Of a stretch of 54,748 nt of DNA, positions 24,202 through 31,773 are shown one piece after another. The notes under the pieces are model-generated. The model ran no database searches. It worked only from the letters and a program-made list of their open reading frames with translations, and was not told where the DNA came from. The translations under genes and the position numbers were made by a program. How positions within the stretch are numbered: position 1 is the stretch's first letter; every line of letters begins with the position of its first letter. The stretch is from Elusimicrobiaceae bacterium (GTDB lineage Bacteria > Elusimicrobiota > Elusimicrobia > Elusimicrobiales > Elusimicrobiaceae). The stretch covers positions 1-54,748 of the forward strand of contig JAQVSV010000004.1 in NCBI GenBank assembly GCA_028700325.1, read 5' to 3'.

Positions 24202-24924
24202 ATGAAACAGATCAGACTGGTTGCCGGACTTTGGGTTTGCGCGGTATCCCTTTTTCTGCTGTCCGCGTGCGGATCAGGCGGAGAGGAAACTGAAAAACCC
24301 GTGCCTGCCAAAACCGGGGTTGGCGGAGCGGGCCAGTCCGCCGGGCAGGAAACCCCGCCCGCTGCGGCGGCGCCGGTCAGTCTGGCCGGGGCCGGTTCGA
24401 AAGTCAAGGCGGAACAGGTTCCGGCTGCTGAAACAGCCGGCAAAAAAACGGCTGACCGTCCTTATATAAAGAGAGATACCTATTTCAGGCTGCCGTCGCA
24501 TGAAAAAGGAAAAACCGTAGATCTGGCCGATATGCAGGACGAACCCGTGCTGATCGCGTTTATAACCACGCGCTGTCCGTACTGCCGTGTCGCGATGAAG
24601 GCGCTTAACACCATGCATGACAAATATAACGGGCAGGGCCTGCATGTGGTGACCGTCGCTTTCGAGCCTTCGCCGGAGCGGATGGCCGGTTTCGTGCAGT
24701 CGAACGGAGTAAAGTTTTCCGCCGCGCTGGGTGATGAGGATGTCGGCGCGCGCTACACAATACGCGGCGTGCCCCAGCTTTATCTGCTGGACCGGGATCA
24801 CAAGGTGGTTACCATGTGGATGGGCTACAGCCCGGAATATGACAAGGATATAGCGGGCCTTGTGGAAGAAGTGCTGGCGGAGAAACCGTCCGCCGGGGCT
24901 GTTGAATCCGCCGGGAACAGATAA
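24202..24924 (+). CDS. thioredoxin-fold lipoprotein, TlpA/ResA-like
   Basis: Envelope thiol-disulfide protein of 240 residues. A lipoprotein signal ends in LSAC (Cys23), then a Gly/Ala/Pro-rich linker to about residue 85, then a thioredoxin domain with the active site Cys124-Pro-Tyr-Cys127 (TTRCPYCRVA) and the cis-Pro loop RGVPQLYL. TlpA/ResA proteins reduce disulfides in cytochrome c maturation or other exported proteins; no cytochrome gene is nearby. It is first in an operon with the TIGR03546 and TIGR03545 genes 12 and 0 bases away. The start ATG has no ribosome site and may be leaderless. Confidence 0.85.
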   Translation: MKQIRLVAGLWVCAVSLFLLSACGSGGEETEKPVPAKTGVGGAGQSAGQETPPAAAAPVSLAGAGSKVKAEQVPAAETAGKKTADRPYIKRDTYFRLPSHEKGKTVDLADMQDEPVLIAFITTRCPYCRVAMKALNTMHDKYNGQGLHVVTVAFEPSPERMAGFVQSNGVKFSAALGDEDVGARYTIRGVPQLYLLDRDHKVVTMWMGYSPEYDKDIAGLVEEVLAEKPSAGAVESAGNR

Positions 24925-24936
24925 CAGGGGCTGTTG

Positions 24937-25452
24937 ATGACTCCGCTGGGAATATTAAGGAAACTGGTGCAGGGCCTGACGCAGAATTCCTCGCCTTCCG
25001 AAGTGGCGCTCGGCGCCGCTTTCGGCGTGGTGATAGGCATGGTGCCCAAAGCCAATCTTACCGCGCAGCTGCTTCTGGTGCTGCTTATGCTGCTGCGCAC
25101 GAATGCGGCGGTCGGGCTGGCGGTGGCGGCGGCCGTAAGCGCGCTGGGCGCGGTTTATGATCCGCTGGCGAACATTGTCGGTTACGCGCTGCTTGTCAAA
25201 GCCACGGCGCTGGCCGGGTTCTGGACCGCGCTGTATAACGCGCCGTTTGTGCCGTGGACGGCTTTTAACAATACAATTGTGCTGGGCAATCTTGTGCTGG
25301 GCATAATGGTTTTTGTTCCCGCCTATCTGTCCGCAAGACGGGCGGCGGTTTATTACCATGAAAAACTGGCGGAAAAGGTCAGGCAGTCGCGGCTGGTGCG
25401 CTACCTGCGCCGCAGCTGGGCAGTGGACTGGTATTTCAGGACGGGGAACTGA
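24937..25452 (+). CDS. TIGR03546-like integral membrane protein
   Basis: A 171-residue membrane protein. The start at 24937 follows AGGGG. Hydrophobic helices are visible at about residues 25-45 (VALGAAFGVVIGMVPKA), 45-60, 65-85 and 105-125 (IVLGNLVLGIMVFVPAYLSA). I recognise it as the TIGR03546 family, known mainly from gamma-proteobacteria and usually found beside TIGR03545; the neighbour here fits. Function unknown. The ATGA overlap with the next gene couples the two, suggesting a complex. A DUF2062-like protein is an alternative name for the fold. Confidence 0.65.
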   Translation: MTPLGILRKLVQGLTQNSSPSEVALGAAFGVVIGMVPKANLTAQLLLVLLMLLRTNAAVGLAVAAAVSALGAVYDPLANIVGYALLVKATALAGFWTALYNAPFVPWTAFNNTIVLGNLVLGIMVFVPAYLSARRAAVYYHEKLAEKVRQSRLVRYLRRSWAVDWYFRTGN

Positions 25453-27254
25453 TGCGCTGGAAATATTTGTTGCCGAGGCTGGGCATACTGGTTCTGATCT
25501 GGGCGGCCTGTCTGTTCGGGACAGACCCGGCGTTGCGCTGGGGTTTGACAAAAGCGGCCCAGTCGGCGGCTGGCGCCAAAGCCGAGATAGCGAAAGTCAG
25601 GACGAAATTCTTCCCGCCGTCCCTTTCGGTTCACTCCGTGACGGTGGGTGACAAAAACGAACCGTTTAAAAATATTTTCGAATTCGAGCGGCTGGAACTG
25701 TCGTTTCAGGGCCGCCCTCTGCTGGAAAAGAAATTTATCATTACCGAAGCCGGACTGACCGGGCTGAAGTTCGGCACCGTCCGTAAAACTTCCTGTGCGC
25801 TGCCAAAAGCAAGGGAAAGCGGTTTCATGTCGCGCAAAATGGCGGAAGTCGCCGGTGCGGGCAAGGAATTTTCGCTCAGGCGGCTTTCCGAGCTTAAAGC
25901 CGGCGGAATGGATCTCGCGCAGGTGAAATTTGACGCGCTAAAAACTCCGGCGCTCGCCGCCGCGCTTAAAGCAGGACTGGAGGCCGACACCGCGCTATGG
26001 CGGGACAAATTCAAAGCGGCGGATTTCCCCGCCGGTTTGCAGGCGCTGGCTGACCGGGCAAAAAGTTTGAATGATATAAAGGATCCGATAAAGAAAGTGA
26101 CGGAAGGCGCGGCTATCATAAAGGAAGCCGGCCGCCTCAGGGATGAGGCGGAGCGGATGGGGCGCGCCGCCGAGGAGACAGTTGCGGCGGCGAACGCGTC
26201 AGTCCGGCAGCTTGACGCGGCCAGAAAAGCCGATATCGAAACGGTAATGGCGGGCATGAAAGTCCCGTCGCTTGACAGCCATGCGATTACCGACTATCTG
26301 CTGGGCCCGGCCGTGACCGGGAAAGTGGATACCGTTCTGAACTGGTACGGCGCGACGCGGAAATATATGCCGGAAAACACCGCCCGGGCGGATAATGCGG
26401 CCCGTGTTGGAACCGGTTCCGTGATTGAGTTCCCGAAAGAGAAAAATTATCCGTCATTCGCGATAGAAAAACTCTATATTACCGGCGAAATCAAACCCGC
26501 GGAACGCGCGGCTTTTAAATTTTACGGCGAGGCCGATGGCATAACCAGCCAGCCCGCGCTTTACGGCAAGCCTGCCCATTTGACTGCGCGCGGGACGAGC
26601 GGCCCGCGCAGTCTTGCCGTGTCCGCCACGTTTGACAGAACGGCCCGGCCGGGAACGGACAGCGGGTCGGTGCAGCTGTCCGGGTTCCCGCTCGCGGAAA
26701 TCAAGGCGGGCTCGCCGTCGGAAATAGAAATCACGGCTGGCGGCGGCACAGTGTCGGCAACCGGCGCGGCGACGGTAACCGGCGGAGTGCTTGACTCAAC
26801 TCTTGCGGTTCGTGTGGAAGGCGTGAGCCTTACGGCCGACATGCAGGCAGATTCCACTACTCTCGAGATCGTGCGCGCCGCGTTAAAAACCGCGCTGGCG
26901 AACATGAAAACTCTGGAAGTGAAAGTGCGGCTTGCGGGCGAATGGGACAGGCCGGCTATTGCGATCGAGTCCAATCTGTCTGACGAAATTTCCAAAGGCC
27001 TTAACCAGTTTGTCGGCAGGGAAATTGACAAATACAGGCAGCAGGCCGCGGCGGAAGTGGATAAGCTGCAGGCGCAGGCGCGCGCGGAGCTGGTCAGGCA
27101 GATCGCGCAGCTTCAGACACAGTCGGATTCGCAGCTGGAACAGGTTCGCAGAGGCTCCGCGTCCATTATTGCGGACCTCAATGCCAGAGCCGGCGGGACG
27201 GTTCTGCCAGGCGTCAGCCTGCCAAAGATTAAACTTCCTAAAATTTCTTTCTGA
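25452..27254 (+). CDS. TIGR03545-like large envelope protein
   Basis: A 600-residue protein with one N-terminal membrane anchor (YLLPRLGILVLIWAACLFG) and the rest outside the cytoplasm. Residues about 40-110 look AsmA/DUF748-like (SVHSVTVGDKNEPFKNIFEF), the middle is a long Ala-rich helical stretch (about 150-270), then a beta-rich part, and a C-terminal coiled coil (DKLQAQARAELVRQIAQLQ). It pairs with the TIGR03546-like membrane protein through an ATGA overlap. AsmA-like proteins act in lipid traffic to the outer membrane; that role is only inferred here. Confidence 0.6.
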   Translation: MRWKYLLPRLGILVLIWAACLFGTDPALRWGLTKAAQSAAGAKAEIAKVRTKFFPPSLSVHSVTVGDKNEPFKNIFEFERLELSFQGRPLLEKKFIITEAGLTGLKFGTVRKTSCALPKARESGFMSRKMAEVAGAGKEFSLRRLSELKAGGMDLAQVKFDALKTPALAAALKAGLEADTALWRDKFKAADFPAGLQALADRAKSLNDIKDPIKKVTEGAAIIKEAGRLRDEAERMGRAAEETVAAANASVRQLDAARKADIETVMAGMKVPSLDSHAITDYLLGPAVTGKVDTVLNWYGATRKYMPENTARADNAARVGTGSVIEFPKEKNYPSFAIEKLYITGEIKPAERAAFKFYGEADGITSQPALYGKPAHLTARGTSGPRSLAVSATFDRTARPGTDSGSVQLSGFPLAEIKAGSPSEIEITAGGGTVSATGAATVTGGVLDSTLAVRVEGVSLTADMQADSTTLEIVRAALKTALANMKTLEVKVRLAGEWDRPAIAIESNLSDEISKGLNQFVGREIDKYRQQAAAEVDKLQAQARAELVRQIAQLQTQSDSQLEQVRRGSASIIADLNARAGGTVLPGVSLPKIKLPKISF

Positions 27255-27318
27255 AACCAGAGGCCCGTGCCAAAGCCGGATGAGCCGGCGGAAGAGCGGG
27301 CGATGTATTTCCGTCCGC

Positions 27319-27340
27319 GCGGCAGACGGCAGTCTGCCGC
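27319..27340. repeat. perfect 9-base inverted repeat in convergent gap
   Basis: GCGGCAGAC (27319-27327), loop GGCA, then GTCTGCCGC (27332-27340). No T tract follows on either strand, so it is not a classic terminator; its role is unknown. The rest of the 238-base gap (27255-27492) shows no gene. Confidence 0.5.
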
Positions 27341-27435
27341 AGAAGAAATGCCCGGCGGGAGAGTCAAGCGACGGAATTGATCGCCGGCTGTTAAGCGGGG
27401 CTCATTCCCTGCCTGTTTGTCCGGGCGTGCGGCGC

Positions 27436-27457
27436 GCCGCGTTTGCGGCATTTTTTT
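27436..27457 (+). terminator. short terminator-like hairpin after the TIGR03545 gene
   Basis: GCCGC-GTTT-GCGGC is followed by A and seven T. The stem is only five pairs and lies 180 bases after the gene, so it is a weak call. Confidence 0.45.
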
Positions 27458-27492
27458 CAGCGCCATAATAACGGTTCCGAGGGCAGGGAGAG

Positions 27493-28836
27493 TCAGCCGG
27501 CGGCCGGGGTAAGCCCGCACAGGCTCCACATCGCGGCGTTTTCCATGCACAGATAAAAAGGTATTTTTTCACCGCCGCTCAAGTCAATCTGTTTCTTGAG
27601 TGTGCGGTAGGCGTCGGCGCGCGCAGAATCGGAATACCGCATTTTGCCGTCAAATCCCTGAATCAGCTCGCTGTCTAAAATAGTGTTTGCGGGAAACCGC
27701 GCCTCAATGGTTTTTTTCAGCGGCGGCCGGAACCGCAGAGTGCCAGCACTGATCCACGCGATTCTGTCCGGGCGGACAAGGCTTAACATTTCGGCGGCGG
27801 TTTCTTTATATCCGTTCTGCCAGCCGGGGTAAAGAATCATGGGGTCGAAGTGGAAACCCACTCGCCAGCCGAGTTTTGCCAGTTCCGCCGCGGTTTTAAT
27901 ACGCTGCGCCACCGCCGCAGCGAAGTGTTCACATTCCGTTCCGGACGGATTTAACGACCAGGAAATCACAATGTTTTCCACGGGCCGCATTTCAAAAAAC
28001 GCGCCGCAGTTGACGCTTTTTGTTTTAAACTCGAAAGTGACGCTCTTGAAATCCTCAAACCGGCGCGCGATGGTTTTGGCCCAGCCGGTCAGATGGTCGA
28101 AAACCAGCGAGTCCGTGAATTCGCCGGTTCCCAGGCGCGCGGTTTTAAACATGCCGCGGCTAAGCGCGGCGGAGGGGATTTTATCAAGAAAATCCTCAAC
28201 GTTGCAGGGCAGCGCGACGGCGGGAAAATTCTGGTATTCCTGCAGGAAGCAGTATTCGCAGTCAAACACGCAGCCAAACCCCAGATTAAGCACGTTGTAG
28301 CCGCAGCAGACGCAGTTTTTTGTGCAGGGGCAGGGTTTTATAAAATCATAACGTTCTTTGAACAGCAGCAGTCTTTCATGCCGCGCGTTATAATCCGCGC
28401 CGGCGAGCCCGCCCGTTTTCACAAATTCGGATACGGTGTCAATTTCCACAAGCCCGGCGTTCGGATACAGCAGTTTTGCGCGCCCGGCAAGAGGAGTCTC
28501 GCATGCGGTTTTTTCGATATAAATCAGTTTCGGGCGGAATTCATGCGGCATTGCGCCGGGCTGATAGGGCGCGCGCGGCTCGGACAGGTCAAGCCCGGGC
28601 AGGTAGTATGCGGCGGCCGGAACGCGTCCGTAAAGCGAGGGATACCGTTTTTTCAGCAGTGCCGCTTTCAGCCGCTGGAATTTCAAACCGCGCAGACTGT
28701 CCAGTACCGCCTGAGGAGCCAGGCCGTCACGCTTGCAGATTTCGTAAACAAGGCGCGCTGTTTCCCGCTTTTTGTTTTCGCGAAGCGCAGGCAGAAGCCG
28801 CGTTACCGCATCGAACGCCGCCTGCGCCGGGGTCAT
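27493..28836 (-). CDS. spore-photoproduct-lyase-family radical SAM protein
   Basis: A 447-residue radical SAM protein. The iron-sulphur site is GCVFDCEYCFLQEY, with the CxxxCxxC spacing of the superfamily and the DC-YC-LQ-Y form of the SPL group. A second Cys cluster (CPCTKNCVCCGY) stands about 15 residues before it, as in SPL-like proteins of non-spore-formers that I recall. SPL repairs UV thymine photoproducts in spores, but nothing here suggests sporulation, so another DNA or nucleotide substrate is possible. The ATG at 28836 shares a base with the stop of the aldo/keto reductase gene. It ends a five-gene operon beginning with ybaB. Confidence 0.78.
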   Translation of the reverse strand: MTPAQAAFDAVTRLLPALRENKKRETARLVYEICKRDGLAPQAVLDSLRGLKFQRLKAALLKKRYPSLYGRVPAAAYYLPGLDLSEPRAPYQPGAMPHEFRPKLIYIEKTACETPLAGRAKLLYPNAGLVEIDTVSEFVKTGGLAGADYNARHERLLLFKERYDFIKPCPCTKNCVCCGYNVLNLGFGCVFDCEYCFLQEYQNFPAVALPCNVEDFLDKIPSAALSRGMFKTARLGTGEFTDSLVFDHLTGWAKTIARRFEDFKSVTFEFKTKSVNCGAFFEMRPVENIVISWSLNPSGTECEHFAAAVAQRIKTAAELAKLGWRVGFHFDPMILYPGWQNGYKETAAEMLSLVRPDRIAWISAGTLRFRPPLKKTIEARFPANTILDSELIQGFDGKMRYSDSARADAYRTLKKQIDLSGGEKIPFYLCMENAAMWSLCGLTPAAG

Positions 28837-29762
28837 CAGTATTTTATGCCGGCATAGGCGTCTAGCGGGATGGCCAGGTCGGCGGCGGCCGCGTTCTCCC
28901 GGACCTGCTGCGGGTTGCGCGCGCCGCATAACGCGGAAGTCACCGCGTCATGTGCCAGCACCCAGCTGATGGCGCATTGCGCGGCGGTGGCGTTTTGGCG
29001 CGCGGCCAGCTCGCTCATGCCGTGCGCGGCCGATGCTGACCGGTCGAAGATGCCGTTGTTGGGTGAGAAATGGCGGTAGAAGAACCTGCGCGCGTCGGTT
29101 TTGGCGAATTCCGGCGCGGTTCTGTATTTGTCCGAAAGAATGCCGCCGCCCAGCGTTCCGTATCCCAGAAATGAAATCCCCGCTTTCCGGCAGATGGCGA
29201 AAACGCTTTCGGCTTCCTCGCGCTTTAAAAACGAAAACTGGTTCTGCACGGAGGCTACCGGCGCGCATTCGACAGCCTGAGCCAGCTGTATCGCGTCGAA
29301 ATTGCAGACGCCGATATGCCGTATTTTGCCTTCCTGCTTAAGCCTCGCGAGTTCGCCCATTGATTCCGCGATAGGCGTTTTCGGATCGGGCCAGTGGATC
29401 TGGAACAGATCTATGTAATCGGTGCCGAGCTGCATGAGCGAGCGTTCCGCGTCTTCCCGGATGAAATCCGGTTTCAGGCAGATCTCCGGCCGGCTGTTCG
29501 AGTTTTTCAAGCCGCATTTTGTGGCGAGAATCACGCGGGCGCGCCGGTTCCTGACAGCGGTGCCCGCTATCGTCTCCGCCAGCCCCCAGCCATAGGCGGG
29601 CGCGGTGTCTATAAAATTAATACCCGCGTCGAGCGCGGCGGAAACGGTGTTCTCGCAGTCGGTTTTGTCGGCTCCGCTCCAGTTGCTTCCGCCAAACACC
29701 CAGGTCCCCAGCGCCACTTTTGAAACCTGCAGGTCGGTGCTGCCCAGTCTTGCGTATTGCAC
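28836..29762 (-). CDS. aldo/keto reductase
   Basis: A 308-residue NAD(P)H-dependent oxidoreductase with the (beta/alpha)8 fold. The catalytic tetrad is visible: Asp52 and Tyr57 (FIDTAPAYGWG), Lys82 (ILATKCG) and His123 (LFQIHWPD). It starts with GTG, sharing its G with the TAG of the unknown gene before it, so the two are coupled. Substrate unknown; family members reduce sugars, aldehydes and ketones. The C-terminus keeps the usual dinucleotide-binding region near GARNPQQVREN. Confidence 0.92.
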   Translation of the reverse strand: MQYARLGSTDLQVSKVALGTWVFGGSNWSGADKTDCENTVSAALDAGINFIDTAPAYGWGLAETIAGTAVRNRRARVILATKCGLKNSNSRPEICLKPDFIREDAERSLMQLGTDYIDLFQIHWPDPKTPIAESMGELARLKQEGKIRHIGVCNFDAIQLAQAVECAPVASVQNQFSFLKREEAESVFAICRKAGISFLGYGTLGGGILSDKYRTAPEFAKTDARRFFYRHFSPNNGIFDRSASAAHGMSELAARQNATAAQCAISWVLAHDAVTSALCGARNPQQVRENAAAADLAIPLDAYAGIKY

Positions 29763-30274
29763 TATGCCTCCGGCGCGGCGGCGCGGTCAATGGTGTCTAT
29801 AAGGATTTTCAAAAAGAAGAACATCGTGCCGGCGCAGTCGTCGCGCACCTTGCGTGTTTCTTCCTGGCTGGCGACGCTCATCGCCGCGACGAGAAATTTT
29901 ATCATTTCCGGCTGTTTGTGCCCGGCCAGGAGAGCGGTCATCTCGTCCGGCAGGCCGGTTTTCGTTTCATCCCGCTGGCGCAGGATCCGCACGAACTCTA
30001 CGGCGTCGGCCGCGGAGTCCTCAAGCATTTCACCGGTTATCGCCGGCAGCTTCGGATCCGTTTCCAGCGCGGATTTTAAAAGCGCGATACCCAGATAGGA
30101 AAACCACTCGCGCTCCTCCTCGTTGAAAATGCCTTCTCCGGCGTTGAAAAGAAAGCCCATAACAGCCGGCTGCCGTTCGCCAAGAGCGTGCGTTATGTTC
30201 TGCGCCTGGGCCTGATCGGCCCTGTTGAGGCTTGCCGCGACGGAGTCGAGAATTTCTTTGGTGACGGTTTGCAT
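29762..30274 (-). CDS. unknown cytoplasmic protein
   Basis: A 170-residue acidic, mostly helical protein that I do not recognise. It lacks a signal peptide, membrane helix and Cys motif. Noticeable patches are ALGERQPAVMGFLFNAGEG, FNEEEREWFSYLGIALLKSA and EETRKVRDDCAGTMFFFLK. The ATG at 30274 has AAGGA in front and the stop overlaps the GTG of the aldo/keto reductase gene. Its conserved-looking helical blocks and good ribosome site argue that it is real. It lies between a CoA-binding protein and a reductase, giving no clear function. Confidence 0.7.
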   Translation of the reverse strand: MQTVTKEILDSVAASLNRADQAQAQNITHALGERQPAVMGFLFNAGEGIFNEEEREWFSYLGIALLKSALETDPKLPAITGEMLEDSAADAVEFVRILRQRDETKTGLPDEMTALLAGHKQPEMIKFLVAAMSVASQEETRKVRDDCAGTMFFFLKILIDTIDRAAAPEA

Positions 30275-30293
30275 GGCTGGTTCCTTTTTTGTG

Positions 30294-30665
30294 TTACCAG
30301 AATCCGAAAGTTACCATAAAGCAGGCGCGTGCCGTTACCGCAATGCCGGCCACGCGGGCTTTTTCAATAGCGGCGTCGCTTTCGCTGCCGGGCTGCATCC
30401 AGAGAGATTTTACGCCGAGCCGGATGCATTCCTCCACCACCTGTTCCGTGACCGCCGCAGGCACGACGGTAATCACCAGTTCCGGCGTTACCGGCAGTTC
30501 TCCGAAAGTTTTACATACTGCGCGGCCCAAAATATTTCCGCCTTTGGGGTTCACGCCGTAGACGGTGCAGCCGGCTTTGGCCAGATCGCGGAATATTTTA
30601 AAACCGTATTTGGTTTCGTCTTCCGAAACGCCTATGACGGCTATGATTTTTTCGCACTTAGCCAT
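30294..30665 (-). CDS. CoA-binding-domain protein (YccU-like)
   Basis: A 123-residue single-domain Rossmann protein of the CoA_binding_2 family. The nucleotide loop is IIAVIGVSEDETKYGFKIF, and the domain continues with GCTVYGVNPKGG, VITVVPAAV and a final Cys in ARACFMV. YccU-type proteins bind CoA or related ligands, but their role is not known. The start overlaps the ybaB stop by about 8 bases. Confidence 0.88.
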   Translation of the reverse strand: MAKCEKIIAVIGVSEDETKYGFKIFRDLAKAGCTVYGVNPKGGNILGRAVCKTFGELPVTPELVITVVPAAVTEQVVEECIRLGVKSLWMQPGSESDAAIEKARVAGIAVTARACFMVTFGFW

Positions 30666-30945
30666 TTAGCAGACCCTGCATGGAACCCATCTGGGAAGCC
30701 GCCGTCGCCTGAGAATCGCGGATGGCTTTGTTGACCAGCTGCACCAGGTCCGCCTCCAGCCTGGTCCTGTCCAGCGCGGCGGGATCGGAGGCAAAGCTGA
30801 TTTTCTTTATTTCCTGGCTGCCGGTGATTGTTATTTTGATGCCGTGATCTGCGGTTTCCAGTTCAAGAAGCGTTTCGTCGAGCCGTTTTTTTATGTCGCG
30901 CATCTGCGCGGCCAGTTTTGCGAAATCTTTTATTTTGTCAAACAT
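30658..30945 (-). CDS. ybaB: YbaB/EbfC nucleoid-associated protein
   Basis: A 95-residue dimeric DNA-binding protein. The start at 30945 follows AAAGGGG by about 9 bases; an in-frame ATG ten codons upstream is inside that site. The sequence fits the family: FDKIKDFAKLAAQMRDIKKR, then DHGIKITITGSQEIKKI, and a helical tail. It is usually found with dnaX and recR, but here it opens an operon with the CoA-binding, unknown, aldo/keto reductase and SPL-like genes. Confidence 0.88.
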   Translation of the reverse strand: MFDKIKDFAKLAAQMRDIKKRLDETLLELETADHGIKITITGSQEIKKISFASDPAALDRTRLEADLVQLVNKAIRDSQATAASQMGSMQGLLNG

Positions 30946-31026
30946 CGCATGACCCCTTTGCCGTCCGTTTGCCATATATGATAACTTTTTATAAAACTTT
31001 TCTCCACTGCAAGTGACGAATTACTG

Positions 31027-31032
31027 TATAAT
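31027..31032 (+). promoter_or_regulatory. TATAAT box before radC
   Basis: A perfect TATAAT follows CTG. No good -35 lies at 16-18 bases upstream. The divergent ybaB promoter should also lie in this 114-base gap, but I could not pick its boxes with confidence. Confidence 0.35.
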
Positions 31033-31059
31033 TGTATTTACCGGCTTTGGATCAGGAAT

Positions 31060-31761
31060 ATGTCCGACAGCAACGCCAAACAACATCATGAAGGCCACCG
31101 CCAGCGGCTGCGCGAGCGTTTTCGCGCCGCAGGGCTTGACGCTTTGCTTGATCATGAGGTTCTGGAACTGCTGCTCACCTATTCCATCCCGCGCCGCGAC
31201 ACCAAGCCGCTGGCGTGGGCGCTGTTGAAAAAATTCGGCACGCTTTCGGGAGTGCTGGACGCGAAGCCGCAGGAATTGTCTGAAGTGCCGGGCATGGGCC
31301 GCGAATCGGTGACGCTGCTGACGCTTCTGCGCGCGGTGATGAAGCGCTATTTCATGGGGTCGCTGCAGAAAAAGGAAATGCTGCGTTCGCCGGACGAGGT
31401 GGTGGATTTCTGCCGCGCGTCGCTGGAAGGCGAGAAAGACGAGATTTTCGAGGTGCTCTATCTTACCATCAAAAACACCGTCATCGGGTGCGAGCGCCTG
31501 TCGAGCGGAACCATTGACCGGGCCGCCGTTTCGCCGCGCCGCGTGGTTGAGAACTCGCTGAAGGCGCGGGCCGCGAGCCTGATTCTGGTGCATAACCACC
31601 CGTCGGGCAACGCGACTCCGTCGCGCGAGGATATCCTGATCACGGAAGAAATCATCCGCGCCGCCCGCGCGCTTGATATCGCCGTTCTGGACCATATAAT
31701 CATCGGCAAGAACGAGCATTACAGTTTTCGCGCAAGCGGTGTGATAAAATTCGAACGATAG
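31060..31761 (+). CDS. radC: RadC-family JAB domain protein
   Basis: A 233-residue protein with N-terminal helix-hairpin-helix DNA-binding region (about 25-90, LSEVPGMGRESVTLLTLL) and a C-terminal MPN/JAB metalloprotease-like domain. The metal motif HNHPSGNATPSREDI is intact. RadC was named for DNA repair, but its biochemical role is unsettled. The gene has AGGA before its ATG, and ends 12 bases before the cysteine-desulfidase-like gene. Confidence 0.93.
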   Translation: MSDSNAKQHHEGHRQRLRERFRAAGLDALLDHEVLELLLTYSIPRRDTKPLAWALLKKFGTLSGVLDAKPQELSEVPGMGRESVTLLTLLRAVMKRYFMGSLQKKEMLRSPDEVVDFCRASLEGEKDEIFEVLYLTIKNTVIGCERLSSGTIDRAAVSPRRVVENSLKARAASLILVHNHPSGNATPSREDILITEEIIRAARALDIAVLDHIIIGKNEHYSFRASGVIKFER

Positions 31762-31773
31762 CCGGAGAAAAGA

